Assembly: GCA_034717435.1 (NCBI GenBank)
Contig: JAYELI010000020.1
Location: 1 to 42,413, forward strand
From: Candidatus Omnitrophota bacterium
GTDB taxonomy: Bacteria > Omnitrophota > JAUWXU01
Direction: 5' to 3'
Length of the DNA stretch: 42,413 nucleotides
The notes under the pieces were generated by a model. The model did no database searches. It was not told the DNA's origin and was given only the letters and a program-made list of their open reading frames with translations. Below are positions 33,238 through 42,288 of the stretch, piece by piece (the first letter of the stretch is position 1; the number at the start of each line of letters is the position of its first letter). A program made the translations under genes and the position numbers.

Positions 33238-34456
33238 TCTGCACCAGAGACCCATCCTGTAATTCTCCCCGGGCCTCGATTACTACCAGGTCATTTACCT
33301 TCAACCCCTCAACAATCTGTACATAGTCGCTGGTGGCATAACCCCTGGTTACCCGGGACAGCCTTACCTTACCGGTCTTTACCTCGTTTTCATTTACCTT
33401 GAAGGACTCTGCCGGGATAACCGGCACCATCATTGTTTCCGAGCCGGTGATTATTAAACTTGCCGAAGGGATTATCAGGGCATCGGACAATTCAATGATC
33501 ACAACTTCGGCGCGGCAAAACATTCCAGGCAGCAGCAGTCCCTTCGTGTTATTAACTTTTATTTTGGCGGTCAGGGTCCGGCTTCTTCCTTCCACTATTG
33601 GAAAAATATTATCAATTTTTCCGTTAAAAGCAGTATCGGGATAGGCATCCACAAAGACTTTTGCTTTTTGGCCCAGCTTTATCTTGTGGATATCCCTTTC
33701 GACTATACCTACCTCAATAAGCACATTCTTTGTTTCTAAAAGCGAGCCAACCTTGTCCTGAGGAGTAACAAATTCTCCTTCTTCGGCCTCGCGCGGGCCC
33801 ATCAGCGCGTCCATTAATGCGTAAAGGCTGGTTTTTTTCAGCTCATTCTCGGCTAATTCCTGTTCGGCCTTGATTGTTTCTGATTGAAATTTAGCGCTTT
33901 CACACTCTAGTTCTATTTCTTCCAACCGTGCTTTAATGATTGCTCCAGCTTCATAAAGCTTTTGCTGGACCTCTAATTTTTTCAGGCTGGAGCGATAGGC
34001 AGCCCGGGAAGAAGCAAGTTTGCTTTTAGCGTATTCTAATTTGAGCTGAGCATCTTCGGGATTTAGGCTGACGATAAGATCTCCCTTTTTTATTTTTGCT
34101 CCTTCGCGGAAATGGATAGTTTTTATGACTCCGTTTATTTCAAACCTGAGCTCGATTTCCCGCTCGCCTTTAACAGTTCCCATTACCGGCAGAACGTCAG
34201 AAAAGCTTATCGGCATGACCTTCAGCGCCCTGACCAGGATAGGGCGGGCTTCCGGTTGTTCAAGCGGTTTAGGTATTTCTTCGAAAGATGTTTTTTCAGT
34301 TGACAGCCGGGAGGATTTTGTTGGCGTAGAAGCTTTAGATAATGACTTTTGCCCGGGCAGGCGGATGGAGGTGGTTTTAACAACGCCCCAGGCAATAAAC
34401 AGTATCCAAAATACGAGAAATATAATAATGATTAACCATGATTTTTTGATTTTCAT
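33209..34456 (-). CDS. RND efflux periplasmic adaptor (HlyD/MFP family)
   Basis: Membrane-fusion protein linking an inner membrane pump to an outer membrane channel. The 415-residue protein has a membrane anchor (about 7-26), a flexible Ser/Thr/Pro stretch, the split lipoyl domain (INGVIKTIHFREGAKIKKGDLI and FVTPQDKVGSLLETKNV), a coiled-coil hairpin (about 150-230), and beta-barrel/membrane-proximal domains (LGQKAKVFVDAYP, LLLPGMFCRAEV). It is the last gene of the RND operon, 14 bp after the 1046-residue pump. No TolC-like gene lies in the window. Confidence 0.92.
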   Translation of the reverse strand: MKIKKSWLIIIIFLVFWILFIAWGVVKTTSIRLPGQKSLSKASTPTKSSRLSTEKTSFEEIPKPLEQPEARPILVRALKVMPISFSDVLPVMGTVKGEREIELRFEINGVIKTIHFREGAKIKKGDLIVSLNPEDAQLKLEYAKSKLASSRAAYRSSLKKLEVQQKLYEAGAIIKARLEEIELECESAKFQSETIKAEQELAENELKKTSLYALMDALMGPREAEEGEFVTPQDKVGSLLETKNVLIEVGIVERDIHKIKLGQKAKVFVDAYPDTAFNGKIDNIFPIVEGRSRTLTAKIKVNNTKGLLLPGMFCRAEVVIIELSDALIIPSASLIITGSETMMVPVIPAESFKVNENEVKTGKVRLSRVTRGYATSDYVQIVEGLKVNDLVVIEARGELQDGSLVQITAIEEIGF

Positions 34457-34470
34457 AATCTTTTTCCTCG

Positions 34471-37400
34471 TTACTTTCTTATATCTTCAAATACAAGATA
34501 AATACTAGGAATGACAAAAAGAGTTAAAATCGTTGACACGCTTAAACCTCCGATTACCGTAATAGCCAGGGGCGACCAGAGGTTTGAAGATTCACTCCTG
34601 TCCATGGCCATTGGTAAAAGCCCCAAGATGGTAGTCAAGGAAGTCATTAGTATCGGCCTTAGTCTGTCGCGGGAAGCAGCGATTATTGCCTGGCGCACTC
34701 CGGTTTTGCTGACGTAAGAACCGCGCCTGCGGATTAAAAAATTAATCCGGTCAATCAGCATAATTGCGTTATTAACAACTATACCGGCTAACATAATTGC
34801 GCCGATCAGGACGCCTGTACCTACGGGTTTGCCGGTTATCCGCAGGGCAGTTATTGCGCCTACTGCTGCCAGCGGTACAGAAAACAATATAATAAACGGC
34901 TGACTGAATGATTCGAAAAGACCGGCCAGAATCATATACACCAGAATTATGCTCAACAAAAGCGCAAAGCTTAACTCTTTCTGATTTTTAATCATTTTAT
35001 CATAATTACCGCCGAATTGCCAGAAATAATCTTTGGGAAGTTTTAATTTTGAAAGCGCAAGCTTCACCTTGCCGGCAGCAGTGCCCAGGGCCGTACCTCC
35101 GGTGTTGGCGCTGACCTGGACCATGCGTGATTTATTTTTTCGCCAGATTTCGCTCGGGCCGAGGTCATATTCAAAATCAGCCAACTGCGATAAATAAATT
35201 TGTTCTTTGTCAGGGGTAAGTATGCTGAGCCGGCGCAGGTCTTGAAATGTCTTACGGTGTTCTTCTTCTAAGCGCACGATTGTCTCAATCTCTTCGGAAC
35301 ATTGCTGTTCCGGGGTAGAGACGGGTATGGCCGTTTGGCTGGTTTCCCGCTTAAGCCGGATCAGCGGCTGGCTGGTTCCCCGGTAGTGCGTGGCCACCAG
35401 GCCGCGCATCTGGGTATGAAGGCCGAGGGCAATGTCTTCTACCGATAGGCCAAAAAAGGCCGCTTGTTTTTTGTCAACATTCAGGCGCATCTCCGGCCGG
35501 CCTTGCCGCATCCTGATTTTGACATCAGTAAACTTAGGGATTGGCTGTATTCCCTGCGCTATCTGCATCGCCAGGCTTTTTAATACTTCATAGTTATATC
35601 CATAGATCTCCAGGAGGACTTCCTTTGTGCCGACCTCTTCGGGTTCCTCGTAGTAGATGAACGCTGTTTCAATCTTATCAGTAAGGGGCCTTAGTTTTCC
35701 AATTACCTCGGCGGTAGAAATTTTTCGTTTATCTAAAGGTAAGAGTTCCACGTATACCTTGCTTGACCAAGGCTCAACCTTGGCAGTAACTGTTTTTATC
35801 TCGGGCCGGCTGGCGGCGATTTTTTCCACCTGGGAGACAATTTTATCGGAGATTTCCAGCCTTGTTCCTGTGGGCAGCTGCACGAAGATGGTAAACTTAT
35901 TTTGTTCAGCCACACCGATGAACTCCCTTTCTAATTTCTGCGATTCCTGAAATATATAGACAAAACTGCAGATGATCAGGATGATAACCAGATAGCGGAG
36001 GTTTAAACCAAAACCGGCAAGCCGCTGGTAAAGATTAAAGCGTTTTTTAAAAGGGATCTTTGGAAGAGGGGAGGCAGAGAGTGTTTCGGTTATTTTAGGA
36101 GACCGGGGTTTTTTTATCTTCATCTTTGCCGTTAACATCGGCACAAAGGCTAAGGAAGCCAATAAAGAGGCAAGAAGAGAAAAAGTGATTGTCAGGGCAA
36201 TTCCGCTGTAAAGCATTTTGATTTCAGGGTTGATAAAAACCAGCGGCAGAAAGACGACCAGGGTGGTCATTGTTGAAGCAACGATTGCCAGAAGCATTTC
36301 ATTGGCTCCGGTAATTGCCGTGTTTTTTTCATCAGGCTGGCCGGCTGGCTGGCCAGCTGAGGGTTGTCTTTTTTTGAAGATATTTTCTAAAACAACAATT
36401 GAATTATCCAGGAGCATCCCGATACCCAGGGCCAGGCCGGATAAGCTCATTACATTCAGGGTAATCTTTCCGAAGAACATCAGGCTGAAGGTAAGCAAAA
36501 GAGAAATAGGAATAGTCGCGGTAATAATAAACACTGACCGGAGGTTTCTTAAGAAAAGCAGAAGAACCAATGTTGCCAGAATTGCGCCGTAGCCCAGAGA
36601 GATTTTAACCCGGTTTACTGCACTCTGGATGTAGGCGGCCTGATTAAAAGTTGAAGTAACCTTTGTATCCCGGGGCAGGCTTTGCTTTAAGGATTTTATT
36701 TCTTCGTCGATCAACTGGGATATCTTGACTGTATTGGCGGTGGATTCCTTCTGGATATAAATAGAAACTACCGGCTGGGTATTTACCCGGGCAAAGGCAG
36801 TTGGTTCTAAATAAGAATCAAGAACATTGCCGATGTCCTTAAGCCTGATTACCGAACCTTGTTCGGTCGTAGCAATTGCTAAGTTTTCGATCTCGGATAG
36901 AGACTTAAGCTCACCGATTGTCCGCACCAGGTATTTATCCTTCTGCCTTTTTATTTCTCCGGAGAGGAGGTTGACATTATTGAGATTGATGGTGTCTACT
37001 ATCTGATTTATTGACAGGGAATAAGCCCGGAGTTTATGCTGGTCTATTTCAATCAGGATTTTTCCTTCTCTTCCGCCGCTGACTTCAGCCCGGGCAACCC
37101 CTTCGATCCTCTGGATACGGCTTTTTATTTTTTCGTCAACTATCTTACGCAGGTCTTCCGGAGTACGGATATTGCTGGTTATCGCCAGGATCATTATCGG
37201 TACGTCCATATATTCGTATTTGGCGATTACCGGTTTTTCGATTTCCCGAGGGAGCTTGTTTCTGATCCGGTTGAATTTTTCCCGCACCTCCAGGGCGGCA
37301 AAATCCATATTCGTGCCTGGTTCGAACTCCAGGATGATCGTGGCATTTCCCTCTTTGGATATGGAGAGGATGTTTTTAAGGTGAGTGACCGTGCCTACTG

Positions 37401-37611
37401 CTTCTTCAACCGGCCGGCTGATGCGTTTCTCAACCTCTGAAGCCGGAATCCCGCCGCGCACATTAATATTAATCGTGATATCACCGAAGCTGGTGTTAGG
37501 CATCATTTCTACCGGCAAAAGCTTAAAGGCAATTACGCCGATCAGCACTATGCCGACAAAAAACATCGATATTGCGGTAGGTCGTCTTACGGATAATTGA
37601 GGTAAATTCAT
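34471..37611 (-). CDS. RND efflux pump permease (AcrB/HAE-like)
   Basis: Trimeric proton-driven exporter. The 1046-residue protein starts MNLPQLSVRRPTAISMFFVGIVLIGVI and has 12 membrane segments with two large periplasmic loops. TM4 reads GIGMLLDNSIVVLENIF and TM10 GIVVNNAIMLID, so the AcrB pair D407/D408 is D-N and K940 is N; this pattern is common in a large non-AcrB clade of these pumps. A short Gly/Pro/Ala/Gln insert (PSAGQPAGQPDEKN, about residue 420) is encoded by short CTGGCCGG repeats. It follows the larger pump gene by 65 bp and precedes the adaptor. Confidence 0.93.
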   Translation of the reverse strand: MNLPQLSVRRPTAISMFFVGIVLIGVIAFKLLPVEMMPNTSFGDITININVRGGIPASEVEKRISRPVEEAVGTVTHLKNILSISKEGNATIILEFEPGTNMDFAALEVREKFNRIRNKLPREIEKPVIAKYEYMDVPIMILAITSNIRTPEDLRKIVDEKIKSRIQRIEGVARAEVSGGREGKILIEIDQHKLRAYSLSINQIVDTINLNNVNLLSGEIKRQKDKYLVRTIGELKSLSEIENLAIATTEQGSVIRLKDIGNVLDSYLEPTAFARVNTQPVVSIYIQKESTANTVKISQLIDEEIKSLKQSLPRDTKVTSTFNQAAYIQSAVNRVKISLGYGAILATLVLLLFLRNLRSVFIITATIPISLLLTFSLMFFGKITLNVMSLSGLALGIGMLLDNSIVVLENIFKKRQPSAGQPAGQPDEKNTAITGANEMLLAIVASTMTTLVVFLPLVFINPEIKMLYSGIALTITFSLLASLLASLAFVPMLTAKMKIKKPRSPKITETLSASPLPKIPFKKRFNLYQRLAGFGLNLRYLVIILIICSFVYIFQESQKLEREFIGVAEQNKFTIFVQLPTGTRLEISDKIVSQVEKIAASRPEIKTVTAKVEPWSSKVYVELLPLDKRKISTAEVIGKLRPLTDKIETAFIYYEEPEEVGTKEVLLEIYGYNYEVLKSLAMQIAQGIQPIPKFTDVKIRMRQGRPEMRLNVDKKQAAFFGLSVEDIALGLHTQMRGLVATHYRGTSQPLIRLKRETSQTAIPVSTPEQQCSEEIETIVRLEEEHRKTFQDLRRLSILTPDKEQIYLSQLADFEYDLGPSEIWRKNKSRMVQVSANTGGTALGTAAGKVKLALSKLKLPKDYFWQFGGNYDKMIKNQKELSFALLLSIILVYMILAGLFESFSQPFIILFSVPLAAVGAITALRITGKPVGTGVLIGAIMLAGIVVNNAIMLIDRINFLIRRRGSYVSKTGVRQAIIAASRDRLRPILMTSLTTILGLLPMAMDRSESSNLWSPLAITVIGGLSVSTILTLFVIPSIYLVFEDIRK

Positions 37612-37676
37612 GTTAGTCTGCCGGTCGTCCGGTCTAGGGTTATCGCTTCCTTGTTTCTTGCCAGACAGTTAAATCT

Positions 37677-40600
37677 TCAAACCTTTTTATTTTCATCTTT
37701 ATTTTTTCCTTTGACTGGTTGACCGGTGGACCGGCTGACCGGCTGACTAATCTCATACCACCGCCCCGGTCCCAATGGTCCGTGGGCTTGTAAAAGTTTT
37801 TTGTCCAGCAGTTGTTTCAGGTCGCGCGCTGCCGTGGGGGTAGAGACGTTAAACAATCCGGCATACTGCTTGCGGGTTATTTTGTTGATGGTTTTTAGTT
37901 TTTCTAAGACTTCTGTTTGCCGCAGATTTAATTCCTCTGTCTGGGGCGGCGGTTCAGGCTTAGGTTTGACTTCAGGCTTAGCCTCAATTTTGGCCTCAGA
38001 TTTAATCTCAGGCTTAGCCTCAACCTCAGGCTTAACCTCCTCGGGTTTTTCTTCGGTGAGTTTTGGTTTTATCCGTTCAGCCACAGTTAGATACAGAGCA
38101 GGAATTATCACCAGGGTTAAAAAAGTAGCCGAGGTTAAGCCGCCGATTACGGTCAGGGCTAAAGGCGCGCGCAGTTCTGCGCCTTCTCCGATGCCCAGGG
38201 CTAAAGGAGTGAGGCCTAAGACGGTTGTGAGAGAGGTCATCAATATTGGCCTGAGCCGGGTCTTGCTGGCCAGGATTACCGCCTCTTTTGGCTCGTGGCC
38301 TTGTTTTCTCATCCGGTTGATAAAATCAATTAGTACTATTCCGTTGTTAACCACGATCCCGCCAAGCATAATTATGCCCAGGTAGGCAACCACGCTAAGA
38401 GGAGTGCGGGTAATAAAAAGAATAAGACTTACGCCGATCAGGGAAAGGGGGACAGTAAACATTATAATAAACGGCTGCCAGAGTGATTCAAACTCCGCAG
38501 CCATAATCATATAAACCAGAACAAAAGCCAGGATTAAAGCAAATGCCAGGCTCTGAAACGACTCTGACATTTTTTGTTGTTCCCCGGCAAAGCGAAAGGA
38601 GTAATCCTGTTTAAAAAAAGGAAATTTTTCTCTGGTTGAATCTAATACTGCGCTGATTTCGTTAGTTACCTTGCCTAAAGGCCGGTTAAATATATTGGCA
38701 GTAACCAATATTGTTCGCTGTTGGCCGACCCGCCTGATTTCAGTGGGTCCGGTACCCTTGGTCAGGTAGGCGACCTCTGAAAGAGGTATGTTCATTGCCA
38801 GAGGTGAATGGATCAACAGCCTTCTTAACATACTCATGTCACTGCGGTCTTCGGGCCGCAGACGGACGCGGATATCTATTTCTTCCCCGTCTTTTTCCTT
38901 AAATTTTGTAGCCACATAGCCCTTAAGCGCAACCTGGGCAGTAAGCGCAATGTCCCGCACCGAAAGCCCGTAAAGCGAGGCCCGGTCTTTGATGATATGA
39001 AGTTTTGTTTCCGGGCTGGATAAGACAAGGCTGTTCTTAACCCCGTATACCCCTTTTATTTTGCATATCTTTTGTTGAACTGCCTTGGAGATGTCGGTCA
39101 GGCGTTCAAGATTTGGGCCGCTGACTTCCACGACGATCGGCGCCCCTTCTTCTAAAGTAGTGCTTAATGATGATTCCTGGGCAATGTATTCGATCTGGCC
39201 GCCTTGCAGATCCTGGTGCCGGAGATTATTTTTGAGATACTGGATCACCTCTTCGGTTGAAAGCCGCATCCCTTTCTTAAAGGACAGCTTTTTCAGGTTA
39301 ACCATGACCTGGGCTTGGTGCGAGCCCATGGTCTGCAGGGTTGCTTCTGCTGAAGCCTTTTCTTCGCTCGAACCGATATTTATGGTTACGTTTTTGATTT
39401 CTTTAAGCTTAAGAAGCAGCTGCTCAATCTTGGTTGCCACCTGGTTGGTGACGCTTAAGCGGGTTCCCGGAGCCATATCCACCTTGACAATAAATTGCCG
39501 TTGGTCAACGCTGGGCAAAAACCGGCGCTCCTGTTTAGCCAATATCACCAGGCTTATTAAAAAGGCTGCAAAGACCACTGCAATAATAAACAATTTGCCG
39601 GAGAGCAGGCCGGAGATAAAATCGCCGTAATCCTCGGTCCATTTATTCAATAGCCCTTTACTGTCATTGCGAATTCCGCGAAGTCCCGAGCGAAGCGAGG
39701 GGAAGGGACGAAGCAATCTCAAAAAACGAGATTGCTTCGTCCCTTTTGCTCCCGGCAACGACGACGAACGGAATTGGCGCCGGCCCAAAGAAATCAACAC
39801 AGGCACCAGAGAAATAGCGATAACTATGGACATCAATAAAGAAAAGGTTATGGTCATCGAAAGCTGTTTAAATATCTGTCCGGCAATTCCGGTTACAAAG
39901 GCAAACGGTATAAATACCGCTACAGTAGTCAGGGTTGAGCCGATAATCGGGCCGGTCATTTCGCCTGCCCCGTCAATACAGGCCTGGGACAGGCCCTTGT
40001 CCATTTGACGGTGCCGAAAGATGTTTTCAATTACTACGACCGCATTATCAACAAGCATTCCTACCCCAAGGGCAAGGCCGCCTAAGGACATCATGTTGAG
40101 GTTTATCTTGTTGAAATACATCAGGCAAAAAGTGGCCATGATCGAAATTGGCATCGAGACAGTAATTACTACTGAGGAACGCACCTGACGCAGGAAAAAC
40201 AGAAGGACGAAGAAAGCCAGTATTCCTCCCTGGATCGCTGCATTGCGCACATTAGCGATTGCCGCCCGGATAAATTGAGACTGGTCGTAAGTTACCTCGA
40301 TCTTAATACCCGGGGGGAGTTTCTCAGAGAGCAGTTTTTGGATTTCGGTCTTTACTTTTTTAACCACGTTCATAGTGTTAGTGCCGGACTGCTTCCTGAT
40401 CACCAGGGAGATGCTGTCTTTTCCGTTGTAGCGGGAGATGCTCGTTTTTTCCTTTACTGTATCGTGGACCAGAGCAACGTCTTTAATATATACCAGCCGC
40501 CGGCCTTTCTTTTCCTTTTCTTCCTTTTCTTTGGTTGTTTCGGCTTCCTCTTCAGGCAGGTCAAGCGCGGTGGGTGTTTCCTGGATTTCGCTGATATCCT

Positions 40601-41300
40601 GGTATTCGCCCATTGTCCGGATCAGGTATTCGTAGAAGCTTTCTTTTATTGTTCCGGCCGGATAGTTAAGGTTGGCTTTTTTCAGGCTGTCTACGATGGA
40701 GATGATTGAAATCTGCGACGCCCGCAGCCGGGGCTGGTCGATTTCAACCACGATTTCCCGTTCAGCCCCGCCGCTGATGATTACCGAGGCTACACCCTCA
40801 GCCTTTTCAATCGCTTCTTTGATGTATTTCCGGCAAGTCTCCCGCAGTTCCAGAGAAGGCATTGGCCCGGTTACGGCCAGGTTCATAATCGGCAGGTCAA
40901 AAGGATTATACTTCATTACAATCGGCTCTTCTGCTTCGCGGGGAAGCCGTTCTTTGATCAGGTCAATTTTTTCCCGCACGTTTAAGGCGGCAAAGTCCAT
41001 ATTTGTTCCCCAGTTGAATTCAACGATTACCAGGGACAGACCTTCTTTAGAGATTGAACTGATTCTTTTGACGTTATTGACCGTGCCGGTCGCCTCTTCG
41101 ATAATTTTGGTGATCAGGCTTTCTATTTCTTCCGGGGCGGCGTTTTCATAGGAGGTGACTACGGTGATCTGGGGGTAAGTGATGGAGGGAAACAGCTCCT
41201 GGGGGAGTTTGCTCCAGGAGATAAACCCTAAAAGCAGAACCGCAGTAAAAACCATTATCGCGGTAACCGGCCTGTTTACAGAGAGTTTTGATATGTTCAT
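37677..41300 (-). CDS. RND efflux pump permease with C-terminal winged-helix domain
   Basis: From ATG 41300 (MNISKLSVNRPVTAIMVF) the protein has 1207 residues; an in-frame start at 41357 would only add translated linker repeats. Residues 1-1060 are an AcrB-type pump (TM4 GVGMLVDNAVVVIENIF, TM10 GIVVNNGIVLIDF). Two features are unusual. Residues about 510-547 between TM6 and TM7 are translated from an inserted palindromic repeat (RSSSLPGAKGTKQSRF and following). After TM12 a KPE-rich linker (about 1065-1115) leads to a winged helix-turn-helix-like domain (about 1118-1182: RQTEVLEKLKTINKITRKQY, NVSTPTAARDLKQLLDKK). The domain would face the cytoplasm. The pump and adaptor genes downstream form one operon. 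Confidence 0.92.
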   Translation of the reverse strand: MNISKLSVNRPVTAIMVFTAVLLLGFISWSKLPQELFPSITYPQITVVTSYENAAPEEIESLITKIIEEATGTVNNVKRISSISKEGLSLVIVEFNWGTNMDFAALNVREKIDLIKERLPREAEEPIVMKYNPFDLPIMNLAVTGPMPSLELRETCRKYIKEAIEKAEGVASVIISGGAEREIVVEIDQPRLRASQISIISIVDSLKKANLNYPAGTIKESFYEYLIRTMGEYQDISEIQETPTALDLPEEEAETTKEKEEKEKKGRRLVYIKDVALVHDTVKEKTSISRYNGKDSISLVIRKQSGTNTMNVVKKVKTEIQKLLSEKLPPGIKIEVTYDQSQFIRAAIANVRNAAIQGGILAFFVLLFFLRQVRSSVVITVSMPISIMATFCLMYFNKINLNMMSLGGLALGVGMLVDNAVVVIENIFRHRQMDKGLSQACIDGAGEMTGPIIGSTLTTVAVFIPFAFVTGIAGQIFKQLSMTITFSLLMSIVIAISLVPVLISLGRRQFRSSSLPGAKGTKQSRFLRLLRPFPSLRSGLRGIRNDSKGLLNKWTEDYGDFISGLLSGKLFIIAVVFAAFLISLVILAKQERRFLPSVDQRQFIVKVDMAPGTRLSVTNQVATKIEQLLLKLKEIKNVTINIGSSEEKASAEATLQTMGSHQAQVMVNLKKLSFKKGMRLSTEEVIQYLKNNLRHQDLQGGQIEYIAQESSLSTTLEEGAPIVVEVSGPNLERLTDISKAVQQKICKIKGVYGVKNSLVLSSPETKLHIIKDRASLYGLSVRDIALTAQVALKGYVATKFKEKDGEEIDIRVRLRPEDRSDMSMLRRLLIHSPLAMNIPLSEVAYLTKGTGPTEIRRVGQQRTILVTANIFNRPLGKVTNEISAVLDSTREKFPFFKQDYSFRFAGEQQKMSESFQSLAFALILAFVLVYMIMAAEFESLWQPFIIMFTVPLSLIGVSLILFITRTPLSVVAYLGIIMLGGIVVNNGIVLIDFINRMRKQGHEPKEAVILASKTRLRPILMTSLTTVLGLTPLALGIGEGAELRAPLALTVIGGLTSATFLTLVIIPALYLTVAERIKPKLTEEKPEEVKPEVEAKPEIKSEAKIEAKPEVKPKPEPPPQTEELNLRQTEVLEKLKTINKITRKQYAGLFNVSTPTAARDLKQLLDKKLLQAHGPLGPGRWYEISQPVSRSTGQPVKGKNKDENKKV
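39663..39762. mobile_element. Gene-less GTCATTGCGA/GAGATTGCTTC palindromic element inside the RND gene
   Basis: GTCATTGCGA (39663) and GAAGCAATCTC (39710-39720) are followed by a 7-base loop AAAAAAC, then GAGATTGCTTC (39728-39738) and a worn CCGGCAACGAC (39752-39762). The core GGGACGAAGCAATCTC (39705-39720) pairs perfectly over 16 bp with 39728-39743. The end motifs equal those of the GIY-YIG cassettes. It stays open in the pump frame. Confidence 0.75.
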
Positions 41301-41302
41301 AT

Positions 41303-41345
41303 TAGTCTGCCAGTCGTCCGGTCTGCCAGTCGTCCGGTCTGGTTG
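41303..41345. repeat. Short GTCCGGTC/CCAGTC repeats upstream of the RND operon
   Basis: The phrase AGTCTGCCAGTCGTCCGGTC is followed by TGCCAGTCGTCCGGTCTGG, a roughly 16-bp unit in tandem. Related words occur before the second pump gene (37617-37635), in the 3' end of the first (37712-37750, GACCGGCTGACCGGCTGAC) and inside the second (36335-36360). Confidence 0.65.
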
Positions 41346-41365
41346 ACTGGGCGACAATTAAAAAC

Positions 41366-41410
41366 AAAAAAAGGGGATTACCGCATCGTTGTTGATGTTT
41401 GGTTACCCCT
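41366..41410 (-). terminator. Probable rho-independent terminator of the exported-protein gene
   Basis: On the minus strand AGGGGTAACC (41410-41401) and GGTAATCCCC (41382-41373) form a stem with a small internal mismatch, enclosing a second CATC/GATG pairing, followed by seven T (41372-41366). It lies 33 bases after the stop of the upstream gene and before the RND operon. Confidence 0.6.
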
Positions 41411-41442
41411 AAGGATATTTAGTGTCAGATGTTATATGGTTA

Positions 41443-42222
41443 TTAGTTCTTATCTAAGATTGTGATCATGCGGGCAAAGTTTTGGTCCCCCCTTTGTTCA
41501 TACCACATGTCTACTCTGTCGCCTTTCTTAATTGCTGTCAACATGAGCTGCATAGGGTTGCCATCAACAACCTTGATTACCCTGGTGTCATTAGGGAGGA
41601 TAAGAATAAGGCGGTATTTATCGTCCTTTTTTGTCTTATATTCTATCTCCAGGGTTGAAACAGGTGTTTTTACGCTTAAGGTACAGGACACAACCATTCC
41701 TTTAATCCTGCGCAGGTTTATTTTAGCTAGATTCAAGGTTTGAGAAAGGGCCTGTTGGGAGAGCGCAGTTGTCGAAGATCCGTCTTGCACAACAAGATAC
41801 GGGACATGGATCTCTTTATCAGCGCTTTTTATTTCCTCAATAGATACAACCTCAAAAGCCTTATATTTGAATATAGTTGTTTTCCGGCTCAAAGACCTGC
41901 CGTTTTCATCAAATGTGGTTTCTGTATCGCTAACTTCGATATTAAACGATGATTCGATACCGGTCAGGGAAATTATCTTTTTCTCCAGGTTTTTCTTCGG
42001 CCTTATCTCTTTCTCGATAATCTCACCGCTCAGAGAGTAGTTTTTTCGCCCGGCAGTGGTTAAGATAACAAGCTCTTTTTTTGTGCCGAATTTTCCGACA
42101 GAAACCATTCCTTTAATTTGGGAAAGAGTGGTCAATCTAACGGGGGTGGTATCTGACTGTTGGGCAGAGGCGGAATAACAAAAGCAACAAAAAAGAAAAA
42201 GAATAAACAGTTTTTTTATCAC
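41443..42222 (-). CDS. Exported protein of unknown function
   Basis: The GTG at 42222 gives a clean signal peptide (MIKKLFILFLFCCFCYSASAQQ) and about 259 residues. An in-frame ATG at 42261 lies upstream of the -35/-10 promoter and is unlikely. The mature part is mostly beta-strand-like, with SQIKGMVSVGKFGTKKELVILTTAGRKNYSLSG near the start and LRRIKGMVVSCTLSV further on; the shared IKGMV words hint at two related beta segments. No known family is recognised. The leader is almost absent, as for other genes here. Confidence 0.7.
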   Translation of the reverse strand: MIKKLFILFLFCCFCYSASAQQSDTTPVRLTTLSQIKGMVSVGKFGTKKELVILTTAGRKNYSLSGEIIEKEIRPKKNLEKKIISLTGIESSFNIEVSDTETTFDENGRSLSRKTTIFKYKAFEVVSIEEIKSADKEIHVPYLVVQDGSSTTALSQQALSQTLNLAKINLRRIKGMVVSCTLSVKTPVSTLEIEYKTKKDDKYRLILILPNDTRVIKVVDGNPMQLMLTAIKKGDRVDMWYEQRGDQNFARMITILDKN

Positions 42223-42228
42223 GATTTC

Positions 42229-42257
42229 AGTATATAGCTCTTTTCTTTTAGTGTCAA
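42229..42257 (-). promoter_or_regulatory. Consensus promoter adjoining the GTG start of the exported-protein gene
   Basis: Minus strand TTGACA (42257-42252), 17-base spacer, TATACT (42234-42229), then 6 bases to GTG at 42222. Both hexamers are close to consensus. Confidence 0.7.
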
Positions 42258-42288
42258 GCATAATCCGTGGTTTTGTTATCTACGAATT

